This document shows positions 10,046 to 25,000 of a stretch of DNA of 64,000 nt, in pieces (the stretch's first letter is position 1; each line of letters begins with the position of its first letter). The stretch spans positions 54,730,917 to 54,794,916 of the forward strand of contig CM049319.1 of assembly GCA_026874595.1 (NCBI GenBank), given 5' to 3'. The notes beneath the pieces are model-generated. The model was not told the origin of the DNA. It was given only the letters and a program-made list of their open reading frames with translations, and ran no database searches. Origin of the DNA: Sipunculus nudus (taxonomy: Eukaryota > Annelida > Sipuncula > Golfingiida > Sipunculidae). Both the position numbers and the translations under genes were made by a program.

Positions 10046-13000
10046 GTCAGTTTTTTCCGTACACATGAGCAGATTTTAATATTAACTCGTTTAAGTTTAA
10101 GGTCATTCAATAACACACCATTGACAGTGTCACCAGTCACCACTGTGGCACTGTCAGTGTCACTGTTGAACTTAAGTTACCATGACTGTGTCAACTGGTC
10201 ACAACTGTCAGTGACAGTGACATATTTCGGTCCCCCTACTGTTATTTGCACTTGTTCTAAATCAGCCCTACATGTAAGCATGGTCAAAGCTACTTCAGTT
10301 TAATTAAAAGTTAGGTTAAGCTTCACTTTGCTACTCTCTTAAGGCGTAAAAAAAAAGTCTTTGTTTCCGGTTACCCGACCGACCCTAGATTTACTGTGCT
10401 ACCCTAAAATTTTTTTTGGATTCTGATTGCAAAACCAGTGAAAGTCATGCCGCTACACACACGGTGAGATTTACCCTGCTAAACCCACCCTCTCTGACTA
10501 GAGAGGGTGGGTTGGTGATTAGGTAGACAGAGTGTCCGTCTCCATAATACAGAGACAGAGAGCACTGCATGCATTCTTGTGGTGCCCGGTCTGATATTAC
10601 TAAATCTCCCTTCTGTGGCCAAATAATCAAACACAATCTAGCTAACATACCCTTAACTACGCCTTCCTACTTGTTTTCTTGCTCAAAAAAGAAAATGAAA
10701 CATATTATCCAGGTGCAAAGTTAAGAAGCCATGCTCGCAGGTTTCTAACCAAACACGACATGTTGCTTTAGGTTCAAGGAAAAGGGAGAAGCCAGTTTTC
10801 AAAGTCCTTCCTCTGATTGGCTGTTAGGTTTCAGGCTTATTCATCATGGAAATCCAAGCATAAGATTTACTGCCTTGTCCCTAAAATAGGGCCATCTAGT
10901 GACTAAAACAGAAAGTGCAAGCAAAACAATGGCTCCAAGCGGGGCTAGTAGCCACCTGTAAATTTTCTTGTTTACACTTATTAGAAATGGTTCAAACGCC
11001 CAGGTTAAGACCTTCGTTTGTTTATTTTAAGCTAATTATCTGATTTATCTAAATATCTGTGTCCTCGCTCACACACCAATATTTTCAATAGAGTGCTCGT
11101 AAGCCTCACTGGGAGGCTTACTAAGTAGGCTAGTGATTAGGAAGCCTCCAGCCCTGCCAGCTATTGAGACACAGCATGGGGACCCTTTAATCTGGCTGTA
11201 AATCTCAGCACTAAGCACTTTTACCTGTCAACACTGTGCCCTGTCAAGCTTGCAGGCTTGGCACTGCTGCTTGACCAGTGGTCAGCAGAGGGTTATCAAG
11301 TGTGACTGCGAATGGACAATATAGTCCCCCTATATTTATTTCTTTAATAGCAAAATCTCTCCAGATATATCTGATTAACATCCTTTGCAGTAACAAAAGA
11401 TATTACTTTCACACATGACTCCCATAATACTTTAATACTTTTAGCTAGGCCATAATTAATTGGCAGGTTTAGTGATTTCACTCCCAAAACTCCCTCTGTT
11501 TCAAACGGAGGCTGAAAAGTGTCATCCAAGCTATCCATAGATTAGAGAAGGTTGAGCTGTTATTATATTGTGTGTACAAGTTTGTGATGTTAATTGATTC
11601 ATATAACAAGGTACCCATGGGCAAGGCACTTGGCTGTTATATATGATCATAATATGATTAGGAAGAGGAGTTAGGCAAATGCTTGTTTTGTGTGGTAATA
11701 TAAGCTGTATTATGAAACTGATGATTTTTAACTCCTGTTATATAAGATTTTTATAAATTCCTTGGAGATAGGAAAGATGCCTTTTATAGTTTTAACATTT
11801 GGAAATGGTGTGCTTTTGTCACACTGGTTTTGACTTGGCTTTACGACTTTATCTACATGGCAGTAGAAGAAAAAATGTATATTATCAGTCATGGTAAATT
11901 TGCTTTTTACAAATGAGTTAACTGTTATTCAACAATTACAGGAAATCCCTACCCAAGAGTAGCACTAGCACAAAAAATATAAGAGGTTGACTATTTATTA
12001 ATAATTAATTACAATTATTGTGCAAAACATAATTTTAATTAAGAATAATAACATTATCATCTGAAAAGACTTCTTTAAATCATATTATTGAAATAAATGA
12101 TCTCCTTATGTGTGCATGATATGAAAAATTATATCAACAGTGCTAACAAGATAGAAATGCCATGGCCGAAGTTGGGCAAAATTTAAGGTACTTATTTTAT
12201 ATTTATGCTAATAACTCATTAAATTTACAAAATTCAGATATAATTTTGGTATAAAATTGTATCTAGATTAGATTAAGTTACATCCCTGAAAAAAAGTCTC
12301 TAGCTTCAACAATACTCATGCGAAGTGGGTAAGTATCTTTCCTGATTAAAATAAAAAGTGCATTATGTTGCGGCCCATAACTTCAAGGAAATTACACAAT
12401 ACTGACTAAATTTCTGGTATGTACATATAAAACATATAGAGATATATTTATATTCAATATAATAAAAAGAGATGAGTGGTATTGGTATTAGGCAGTCTTG
12501 AAGTGTGAGAATGGGTTTTTAATTGAAAATTGAGGTTTTTCCTTTTATATCTTGAAGGAACCAAGACATATTGACCCACTTTTTGGTACATAATAAGATT
12601 TTGGGGACATCTAACAGTATGCCAAATTTCGGATTGATAGGTCAGGTCCAACTTTGACAAAATGAGCTTGTCTGACAGATGGACATATATACGTAAGGAC
12701 ATGTATACGGACTGTCAGATGACAATGGACAATGACTATAGCTCAGATGCCTTGTAGTCAGCTGAGCTAAAAATAATGAACACCGCTTAGTTACCTATCT
12801 TAAATGAACCTGTTCAAGTCCAGGTCAGTTTAGTTAAAGTGACTGGATTAAGTAAATTTAAGGAAGTTAAAAAGGTCAATTCAAAAGTATAGTTTTAGAT
12901 AAATAGACAAAATAGATTTTGCACTTTGTACATTTTGACAAATTGAGGAACAATATATAAAGGGCTCATGTAAATTTAAATAAATATATGAAGTTTTATA

Positions 13001-16000
13001 TTTTTACCTGTATCTTTTGGTAGTTGGGAGGTTTCTTAATGCTTAGAAATAATCTCCATGGGTAGCACTTTGTGCATGAATTATTGTTTTGACTCAGTCA
13101 TAATAGGCTAGCTGTTTGTGCTGCTTCAGACTGTTCATCTGATTCAGTGAGGACAATTTCTACTTGTAGCTAGTTCTAGTCTATATACGTGTAAAGAACT
13201 TACAGCTGAATGTTTATAGGTTTCAGTATTGATATTTAATTGAATCACTGCATTTAAGTGTAGTCCTTGTTGGAATTTTAATGAAAGACCAAATATATTC
13301 ACCAGATATTACTGCTTTATAATTTAAAATTTTGATCAGATGACTATAAATTGTTATTTTCTTCTGTCTTTATAAGTCATCTGAGCTATAGTCAAGGTCC
13401 ATTGTCTGTTGTCTGCCTGTCTGTCCATAGATGTGGCACGTTTTGAAACCGTAAGACCTAGGAATTTCGGCATAATGTTAGATGACCCCAAGGTCTCCAA
13501 CCAAGCCGAAAACTGGGTCTTTTCGACTTCATTCCTCTGAGAAATTAAGGAAAAACCTCAATTTTTTTTTATTAAAAACCTATTTTCACACTTCAGGACC
13601 AACTAATATCAAAACCACTCATCTGTTTTTCCTCATATTTACCATAAATATTCCTCTATATAGTTTCTATGTACATGGCAGAAATTAGGTCTGTATTATA
13701 TAATTTAAAAAAGTTATGGGCTCAAACATTGTGCATTTTGTAAAAAATCAGGAAAAAATATTTGATCACTTAACACAAAACATGTTAACTTTTCCCAGAA
13801 AATAGAAATTTTCATGACAAATACACATGTACGGACTTTTTTTCGCAATGCCTGCAGATATTGGCCTGATTTTTGGTGTGTGGGCAGATAATGACCAGTT
13901 ACAGATTGAGTTTGCGTTTCGTCCCGGTTGACCTACTTTTGACCGTTTTACGACTCCTAAACTTAGAAAATTTCATGAAAAATAGAAATTTCATGACAAA
14001 TACACATGTACAGACTTTTTTCGCAATGCCTGCAGATATTGGCCTGATTTTTGGTGTGTAGGCAGATAATGACCAGTTACAGATCAAGTTCGCGTTTCAT
14101 CCCGGTTGACCTACTTTTGACCGTTTTACGGCTCCTAAACTTAGAAAAATTCATGAAAAATAGAAATTTTCATACCAAATACACATGTACAGCCGTTTTT
14201 AGCCCTCAGCTCATAGGCTGATGGGCTATTGTCATCACCCAAGCTGTCTGTCTGTCCATCTGTCTGTCCGGTGTCTGTCCGTCCGTCCGTCCGTTCCACG
14301 TCTGGTAACTTTTACCTTGTGAGCGGGATATCTCTAAAAGGATTCACCGTTGGAATTTTATTTTATCAGTGAAGATGTATATCAATAAAATCTCGGTCAA
14401 GTTCGAAGATGGGTGACCTTGACCCATTTTTCTACATTTTAGAGCTGATTATAGAAAAACACTAAGAAGTTTATATCTCAAGAACCATTGTGTGGATTTT
14501 CACAAAACTTACTATGATCATTGGGACTGATGGTCTGTATGTGCTGCACAATTTTGGTGGTGCCACCTGCAATTTCTGATATTTTAATGAAATTTTATCG
14601 GATTTTTTTCAATTTTGGCCTTTTGTGCAGGATATCTCAAAGGTATTCAACACAGGAACTTCATTTCTTCAGTGCTATTGCATTATATTTACAAAATCTT
14701 GGTCAAGTTCAAAGATGGGTGATCTTGACCTACTTTTCATGGTCACAGAGCTTAGTATAGAAAAAAACTTAGGAGCTTATTTCTCAGGAAGCATTTGGTG
14801 GATTGTTATGAAACATGGTATATACCTCTCCAATTTAAATTTATAAATGATTATCAACTTTTGCTAATATTCTAGTTTCGCTACAATGCTTACAGATACT
14901 GGCCTAATGTTAGGTCTGTGGGCGCATAATGACCACTTACAGATCGAGTTCGCGTTTCGTCCCAGTTAACCTATTTTTTACCATATGACAGATCCTGAAC
15001 ATAGAAAATTTCATGAAAGACAGAAATTTTCATGAAAAATGCACATATATGGACTTTTTTTCACAATGCCTGCAGATACTGGCCTGATTTTTGGTGTGTT
15101 GCTTGATAATGACCCTTTACAGATCGAGTTTGCATTTTGCCCTTGTTGACCTACTTTTGACCATACAACACTTCCTGAACTTAAAAAATGTTACAAAATT
15201 TAACAAATGTTTCTAATTTGCCCCAGGTGGGGGCATTCGTGTCGTTCCGACACATCTAGTTTTTTTTAATATTAGGAAAAATAAAAAATTTGTACCCTAA
15301 ATTTTGCCTAATTTTGGATTTAATTTTCACAGCATGTACACATAAGGATTTAATCTATTAAAATCTGAAATTTGAAATAAAAACTGAAAAATTAGTCTAG
15401 TTATTGAATTTTTTTGGAGGCTCTTGTTGTATTCCCTTAAATTGTAAACAGTCCAAATTGGTCACTGTAAGTCATTCAGTGCAGCTCTCTATGCTCCCAA
15501 GGCTGTTGTTACGTAATCCCATTACTATGGCAAGCCCTCCCCCCCCCCCCCCCCAATTCTGTTGACAGACCTGTACTATGAACTAGATGAATCTTATAGT
15601 TAACATTTTTTTCAGCAACAAGCAGTAACAACAGAGACCCCTTCCCCACCTGCCCCTTCAATATACAGGACTAATAAACAAGATGAATCTTATAATTTTA
15701 ATGTTTAATAAATTCTTTTTGTTGAGACTTGGACAATTTTGATTTTTTAAAAGAAAAAAATGTTCAGGAATTTAATCCTAATATTCAAATGTGATAAAAT
15801 ATTAGGATCTAATGTAAGTGCTAACTGACAAGATTAAAGAAGATATAAATACTTGTAGCATTTCATTCATATCTCTTAAAGTTGGCGGGGCCTAGGTGTT
15901 AACTTAATATCAAAATAAGGAATATTGGGCAAACTTTGTGGGATAAATTTTTAACTCATATGGCCATATATTTAACTTTTGAAAACTTAATTACCTTTCA

Positions 16001-19000
16001 CATATTATTTGTTTATGAAATGTTACTTTTATATAACACTTACCGTAGACCCATTTTTCCCCTGGGTGCATCACTTAATGGTTTAGCTCATGTCCATTAT
16101 TCTATAATTTACAGCATTTCATTTTAGCAGGGCCATTTTCTCATAGCTTTTCAAATGATAATATACATAAAAAACCAAAAGAAATAAAAATATTTTGCCG
16201 TTACTTATATTTTCCAAAATTCAGCTGAGCGATGTGACCGATGGATTCCTTGTTTCATCATAAATTTGTGATGAAAAATTCATAAGACCAAGGGGGAATA
16301 TGATAATAATAGAACTGTTTTGCTAAACAGGTAAAGGCACATCATAACAATATATAAAGCCAAAATTGTTGTCAAAATTCATAAAAGAGATGGTAAGTAG
16401 AGATAATCCATTTCTTTAAAATAAATTATACATTAAATATATAGTACATTACTTATATTCTGTACAGAAATACTACATTCCAGTCAACCCATAATTGCTG
16501 ATCAGCCTTTATGACAACTATATATGGGCACTTTCACACAAAAGGTTGAGTGATTAGTCTCACTGGGGAGGAAAAACTGAATACCTAACAGAGCAAAATT
16601 AAGTTTACCCCTCAAAAGGTATATATCTTAGCTAATGGAAACTGTTTAGTATACCATTTAACCTGTGAACTAATAAAAGTTACATTGAATTAAGAAATTC
16701 AAACATCCCATATTTTACAATAATCTTTTTCTCTTCACAGCTCTACATAATTTAAATTTTCGCTCATTGGTTTGTTCTAATGTCTTTATCTGATGTATTT
16801 GATCATGCCCTAAGTGCATGGTAAAAAAATCTGCAATCACATTTGTTTGTTTTATGAAATTTTCATATTTATATAAAAATTTAACAGTGAAATTTAATTA
16901 TGATTAAAGGAAGTATGCTGTCAGTCTTTATTCTGACACTGCTCTGGTCAATTAGTAACAGAAATAGTGAGAGAAGTTGTTCAGCTGTACAGAGTTCAAG
17001 AAATCAGGAAATATGTTGATGCCTTAATCTGTTGTCACTGATTTATATGATAACGGTTTTTACCAACATTTGTACTGGAGAGGACATTATTTTAACATGC
17101 ACTGTGGAAGAATTCAAAAGGAATATTTTTGTTCCCTCTCTCTCTTGTATTGTTCATGGACCTCTTGAACATAAAGTGAATCAGTGTCCACCTCATTTTC
17201 CAGAGGCAAGTTCATCTGCAACTATTTGGACCTTGTGGTTAAAGGAGCACAAAATAGACATACCCAAGTATCAGTTATTAAGTATAATGTATGTCAATTA
17301 TGACTCCATGATATTAAATGACACATAAAGCGAGGTAACAAATATTGGATGGTTGTACCTTTTGTTTTGTTGAAAAAAATATACTCCAGACAAAATATTT
17401 TTAACAATAATTTGGAGAAATGGTCATCTTGAAAATTAAATATTTTACAGAATTTTATTCAGAAGCAGTTTTGTTCAAAATCCGTAATGCAAATATAATT
17501 TGTTTTTTGCACTCATGCTTTATTTCCAACACATTTACTTTGAATATCATCATCTATCAACTTATTTTACAACATACATTAAACAATTGGTTCATGGACA
17601 ACATAGCTCACCTGAATGTAATATAAACAAAATGTTTAATGTAGACCTGGGGAAAATGTCCATATATATATATATATATTAATTTATTCAAAATTTGGGA
17701 TATACATTTTTGTATCATGTGATAACTACAGATATGGGTCCTGCTAGTAGTATTTTACATTGTTACACAACAGTTGTGGAAATGGACATTTCAGTTGCTT
17801 TGGCTTTTCACTTGTGAGGATTTTACCGTTAAATTTGAATTTAAAATATAAAAACAACTATTCTGAGACTTAGATAAACAGGAACCAGAAAATTAAGCTT
17901 TTGCAAGAAGACAATGTTGATATCATTGTTTTTACAGACTTTGCTATGAGACTTGGTAAAATGGATGGAAAAATAAAAGCACGTTGTCAAAGACCAAGTT
18001 CACATGATGCCTCCGCCCTCACCACCCCCAACCCCAACACTGATAACTGTGTCATTTAAAATGTGTACCAGCAATTTGGGAGACCATAGTTTCAAAAGCT
18101 GTTTTACCAAACTCTTTGATTTCACAAGTTGTTGACTTTTTCTTGAGGCAAAAGTATTGGCAAATTTGATTGTAGTTGCTCTCATGAAGTAATGATTCAT
18201 AGCTGGTGAGATGGCAAGGGAACAGAAAGCACTGGTATTTTCATAAGAACTATCTTTGGCCAAAACAATTTGGGTTGATTCGTCAGCAATCATCAATATG
18301 GCACAGTTACATTAAATATGTGACATGAAGAGAGTTAATGATCCAGATAATAAAATGTTAGATTTTGGTAAAAATGAAAATTAGGGCTGTTTGACTATTT
18401 CTACCGGTCTAATTTGGGAAAGAATCTTAACATGTATGTGGTTCTAGTTAAAAACAGATACAATTACACATTTTTTGTAATACCCAAAGAATTAGATGAA
18501 GGGGTCTATGTAGTAAACTTCATGGTATTTATTCAAATTAAAAGTAAGCAGGTTATGTATCCACAGTGATTGAAAGCTTCAAGAACTACCGTGCAAATCT
18601 GAAAGACTGTAGGGTTGTACATTTGACACTTTTATCCTGTGTTAAAAAAATGTCCTCTCCAGTACATTTAAGTAAAACAAAATTAAAGTCTGCTACTGTC
18701 ACAATTTACATGCAGTTATTGCAGGTATGCTTTTTGTCTGCTTCTCACTTCTGTACAAAGAATGAACATGTAAAATAAAGGCTTTATCATGAATTCATCA
18801 ATGAAGATTCTTCACTCTAAACATTGGTATGACAATGAATGGCGTTACACGCTAATTTATATATATAATGAGCCAAACTATTTCCCTTAACCAGTCAGTC
18901 TATTTATATTTATCACTAGGACAAACTTGAAGTAAATATTAAGCTTACTTGGAGAAGTATTCCTCTAGCCTGCCTCATGTTAAAAATGATTGTACTGGAG

Positions 19001-22000
19001 AGGACATTTTAACAGATACACTCATTGCTAAACTGACCACAGAATATTAGATGGTATGCAATGCAAACACCAGGGAATTTATCTTCCTAGCAACCTGTTA
19101 CATATAAACTAAAATAGGCTTTTAATTTCTACATTAAAGTGAATTTTATATGTATGTACTGGAGAGGACAATTTTTTTAACAGGCATATACCAGGTAAAC
19201 AAGTGCCAAATCATCCCGGTCAGGACACACATACCCAGCCCTTAGTTACCAAAACATGATTACATATAATACTGGCTATTTAAAGCAGGATTTTGTTTTG
19301 CGACATGAGAATTACATTTCTTGTGAGGATGCAATGTACTGGAGAGGACAGGTCCCAGCAAAATTTTTTAACCAATTATTATACTGAAGGATATTGACTG
19401 GATAATTTTAACCACCACTATGAAAGTCATGAAACTATGAGCACTTGTAGTTTACATGTTACAGCATGTGCTGTGATTAGAATATTTCTGTTCTGGTAAA
19501 CAAATTTCAGTCATATTTACATTAAATTTTTCCATTTTTGTGAGTGAGACTCCAAAATTTGATGAAAATTACACTTAAATGGCCAGAACTTCTTAAAAAA
19601 TTGGCTTAGAGTTATAAAATTTTCTGTGTTTATAGAGGCTGGTGTGGCCTTTACAAATATGATAATATGTATCATATTTTCAGCCACAAAACTTACCTGT
19701 GAACCATTGTTTAACAATTTTAAATATCCAACCTTTAGTGTGAAAGTGCCCATATATACAGCCTTGTTATCAATATATATATATCAACGCTGAAAAGCAC
19801 AGAATATTAAAACTTTTTTTTTTTAATAATTTACTTTTTTCAGGTAAAAAAATGGTGCTGATCAGTGCATTCTGATAGGGTCATTCTGATAGGGAATTAT
19901 ATTTATTTTTATTTTCCCTCCTCCTCCCCAACGCTTTTCTTTTAAACTATTTATTAAATATCTAAGGCCTAATTACACTTTGTTAAGGGACAGCCTCTTT
20001 ACCACGAGTTAACGATAACTGTCAGCTTACAATCACATATCTTTTGATATACAAATAAACCCAAATTATAAAGAGACTTGACTATATGCCTGCTGTATAG
20101 TTGCACGATGAAACACAGAAACTGCTCACAAACATAGATATAAGACATACAACCCCAGCCCAAACTATAATCTGAGTTATTTATAAATCTGAAGCTGTGT
20201 TATTTGTGTTATATTGACCTTATAAGAGTTAAATAAGATCACTCATTTTAGTATGATGAGGTAGATATATACTAGATACTAGATGAGATACTAGATACTA
20301 CATATATACAGTTCTCCATGCATGACAAGCCAGCATGTGTGAATAACGATACACTAATTGATTTTTTTATTTGTTTACAGAAGACTCTGTCTCAAAGCTT
20401 TTAACCAGATATGATAAAAAAAAAATAAAGCATATCTTCCATACATATCTGAATAGGCTGACCGATACTTAGCCCTAGGAAAGACACAAATCTTTCCCAG
20501 CCCATAAAGCCTAAGATATTTTTTAAACCTTATATTAACTTCAATAGTGCTATTATACATCCTAATCAGAAGAATCTAGTAATGAAAGTTTGCTTATAAT
20601 AAGACAAAGAAATTTTTATATGACCTAGTGTGATAAAATTTAATTTGCTAGTATTTACCAGCAAATGCCAGTATTTATTAGAAAAAGTGGCATTTCCCAG
20701 GATTTACCGCTGGTATGGACTTCATGAGTATTTGCCAGCATTTTGCAAACCCTGTTGATCCTTATGGTAAACTTTTTGTTACTGTTATATTTTAAGTTTA
20801 ATTTTGTTGTGTCTTAAGAATGAAATGTTTGAACAGTATGTCACCATGAAACTGTGATCCTCCTTTATGCCGAGGTACAATTTATTTCACTCAATATATT
20901 TCATGCTAGTGAATTTTGAAGTTAGTATTACCCAAAACTCATGTACAATATTTAGTCTGTGTCCTGAATTAGCAAGGTTTAGAATGAGGTCATGGATATC
21001 CCCACAATTATTAAGTAAACTTATCATATTGGGCATGCTGAGAGCTCGAACAGAGAAAGCCCATCAAACATTATGACATTATTACAAGCTTTGTCACAAT
21101 ATATCTTACTTTATTCTACTTTATATTTGGTACAGTTATAGATCAAATAAAGGAATAATCAGAAAATATTTTGATATCATAATGTCAGTGACAAAGAGAT
21201 GCTGAAAGAAGGTAAGGCAATATCAATACTGTCAGCGACAGACAGTACCTTAAAAATTGTAAATAACTGTTAAATAAAAGTGCTTGTAATTCTAGTGTAA
21301 GCCTTGTCAACTGCATAACGCCTAATCTGTCAGAATATTTGCAGCAGCAAATGCCTTGACACTTGCATTTCATAAAGATTATAGGATGAATGTATCTAAG
21401 ATTTTATGTCATATGATATATAATATGAAATGACAATATTATAGTAAATACTACAACTGACAATTCAAAGAGTTTATTTTATTTTAGCTGAGCTGACTTT
21501 CAGTCATACTGAACTAAAGTGATAGGGCTTTGTCAGTCATCCTTCTATCTTGCCAGCTGTCAAAGTTTTCTGCATATTAATTGTTCAAGGTACCGTAAAA
21601 GTCGTTGCAGAAGTCGCGACTTGTATTAGGAAATTGAATTCTAAAAACAAGAATTTTCTAGAAAAGTCGGGGTGCGACTTATAATACGTACTTATCCCGT
21701 CTCAGTCAGCTTTCCCGGTATATGGAACGACGTCAGTTGAGCGATAATATGCGATACCTTTAACCAGTGCTTTGTGACACGTCTATCCCCAATAATTTAC
21801 ACCATTAACCATCTCTAATGAAAACCTGCCTCATATTTTTGTGAACTGACGGAAGTTTGATTTTATTAACATGAAATTTGCTCAGTTCAAGGCCTACCCG
21901 TTCTGACAAGTCGCAATTCAAGTGACACTTCCTAATCTGCGGTACTGTTATATCATAAGTCAATTTGACGCATATGCCAGTCTGCCGCTCTCTGATGTAA

Positions 22001-25000
22001 ATTTTCTTTCCGTTTAATCTTTATGAGTATGCGTGCCATTATGAAAATCTCGCGATTCCATATCCGTTTATTCATGTAAAGGTGCGTCACATTCAAGCTT
22101 GATCCACTACATACACGTGAATTTTATTGCCTGCCCGGTTGATCGCTTGGTACCAGGTGCCCTAGAAGCCGTGTAGCGGAAGTTCAAGCCCCGGGTCACC
22201 CGTTCAATGACCTTTACATCCCCAGGTCAACTAAGCCTTCCGTGACTGATAACCACAGTTATAAACTCCCATTTTAAGAACCATCAGATCACCGTCACCA
22301 TTTCGTGGTTTTCAAGCGTATTGGATAATGTTATAATATAATGTTATAACGTTTCACGTTACCTGCAAATATACGATTTGCTTCGTGATTTACCTGTGTC
22401 TCTCTCATGACGATCGTATGCCCGGTCAACAATATAGCGGCACGCATGCATTACGGTCAATCGTGCGTTGACGTATTCGTGATTTTTTTAAAATAAAGAC
22501 ACATGAATAAATACAATGAAATAAAAAACACCATACAAGTATATATTTTATTTTCTGAAATTGCCACATACGTACCTAAATTCCACGGGAACCGGCATCG
22601 TTTGGTGTCCTGACGGATTTGATTCAATACGGCCGAGTCTGCCATACACTAAGCCATTTGAATATATTCAATGATAACGATAGAAATTGGACTTTCCAGA
22701 TATTATCACAGAATAAAATCATTAGTCTCAGTAAATATAATACCCGTAAATTCAATTATGTGTATTTTTTTATTTAACTGACCGGTCTTTAAAGCGTTCA
22801 TTATCCCCTTGTTGACTGACATATTTCAGTGATTTAAATGATACCGTGCATGTACCGCGCCTTGATGGTAAGTTGTAACAATTAATTCAAGGGCTCCTTA
22901 ATTCAGTTTGAGAGCCCATTTAAGAAATTAGATGAATAAATTCAAACTAAATTATTCTTTCCATCCTTCAATAATCTTTAGTTAAAACTATGCCCAATGC
23001 ATCGGTTTGAGACTGGTCACGCGTGCGAAAACTGATCATAGTGTAATGAATCCTCCATACTTTTGACGATCTTTAACGTACAAATCTTACCTGACAATCA
23101 AACCCCGACTTTATATGTAATGATTTTCCTGTTATTCCTTAAATATAAGCATTGTATTAAAGCTGTCCAATTAGTTCTATGTTTAAATGGTTTACTGGTT
23201 AATAAACCACATTAGTACTACGGGGACTTTGGTTGTAATCTTGCACCACAAGGAATGATATCAGGAATAAGTATCAGGTGGTTGGGACGCCTCTGAAGTC
23301 TGGGTGCGACCTATATTATGGACTTTTCCTGAAACAAAACTTGAACGGCTTTTCTCCGGAGGAATCCTTAAAGTCAGGGTGCTACTTGTAATAAGGATGC
23401 GACTTCTGCAACGACTTTTACGGTAACACATATCTTATAATTACAGATAAAACTTCACGCAAGTTTGAAAATGGTATATCTTTTGCCTTACTGTATGCCT
23501 ATATTTGTGTCATATTGTTCACATCATTCATGCCTGTAGGTTGACTGAGTTGACGGATCTTAAGTTTTATTAAAATTTGAAGGAGATGTACTATATTACG
23601 GTATAAATATCATTAATTTGGCACACATGATCCTGTAAATTCATATTTAATATTTGGTCTTTTTTTTTTCTTTTGCAACGTGATTAAAAGTAGGAAATTG
23701 GTCAAAATACTGCCCTACAAAATTATATTTTGTTTTATATAATAAAAAGAAAATTCTATCTATATATATATATATAAATATATAAATTTATGAGCCCCCC
23801 CCCCCACACACATGCACATACAGAATACACCCCCTCCATTTTAAAATGCTCCAAAGCCTATGGCAAGTTGAAACTGAACCTTGTGCAGTTATACATACAC
23901 ACATTGGCCAGTGGCTCTGAGCCTTCTGAGCTTGGAGCAGATACACCCAGAGCTTACAGTTCCTAGGTCACTGGTCAGTGTCCCAAGCAGCCAGAGAGGT
24001 AGTTCGCTCTGTGTGCCAGGTTGTCCACTGTGACAAATGACCAAGAAGGGCCCCCTGAGTAGCTGATGACATACACAATCTGGCAAACCCTATATGCTTC
24101 TGTCCCCACAGCTACAGCGTGTGTGTAACGTCATGTCAAGGTTTGTGGTTGAATTTTTAGGTGAAGTACGACTTAATGTCGACAACTTTAATCTTTCATA
24201 CAGATACAAATTACGATGTTCTGAGATCGTCACTGACAGTTCAAATATACCTGCGAAACGGCGTGTGGACAGTCATATTCATAAGCGGGTTTGTCAGCTT
24301 AGAACGTAGTTCTGTGCAACAACTTTTTTTAATTTATAGGAAGCAGATAAATATCAAAAGTGTTCCACTGGAGAAATAAGCAGCTTCTTTCAAGCTATGA
24401 ACGTGGCCTCCTCCGCGAATGTCTGATAGCCGTGACCCGTCTGAGAACTGATTGAGATCGTTCAAATTTGCCCTAAGCCCCGAAAATTTTGCATCTTCTG
24501 TAAGGCCTCATTAATGGCCCACTTGTATGCACGGTCGCTAGTCGGCAATATTCGGAAGTGAGTGCCATCTTCGGCTATGCAAATGAGTTGAAATGAACCA
24601 ATGACATGACGTTTCATCACTGCATGTAACCGTGGTTACCTATTCGGGTACATATGTACCTGTATTTGTTCTGTCAATGATCACCTGAACCTGCGCTTGG
24701 GCGCTTGCAGGAGTAAAAACGAACGATTTAATGAACGTTGGCCGGTCATTTAGCGAAAAGTTCAATGTAAATTTGGCGGTAACACGTGGTGATCATTCAT
24801 TTTTGGCGATATTTTTTTATATAACGGCGGTAAATGATAAGAGCATATTCATAACTGCGATGTCAAATTTGACACCGGCGGATTGCCGATGTACATTTCT
24901 TATTTTAAACAAATATACCAATGTTATGATCACTTTATTTCCCCCAACTTAATGCGTGCGTACTACATCATGGTTCAACAGTGTCATTTCGCAATTTCTG

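Larger units (their letters stand above)
13372..15420 (+). repeat. AGCTCAGCTGA-type dispersed repeat split by an insertion
   Basis: The 5' part (13372-13790) matches 28657-29105. The 3' part resumes at about 15255 (ATTAGGAAAAATAAAAAATT...TACCCTAAATTTTGCC), matching 29205-29360. The two halves are separated by the 179-bp tandem block, so the block inserted into, or replaced the centre of, an existing copy. Confidence 0.75.

Noticed and set aside
22134-22205. tRNA-like stretch with GTTCAAGCCCCGGGT resembling a T arm
   Set aside because: No acceptor stem or anticodon arm could be formed at the right spacing, so it does not support a tRNA or a clear tRNA-derived SINE head.
24575-24605. Octamer ATGCAAAT next to CCAAT, as in some histone or snRNA promoters
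   Set aside because: No histone reading frame, snRNA or 3' processing signal follows, so chance is sufficient.
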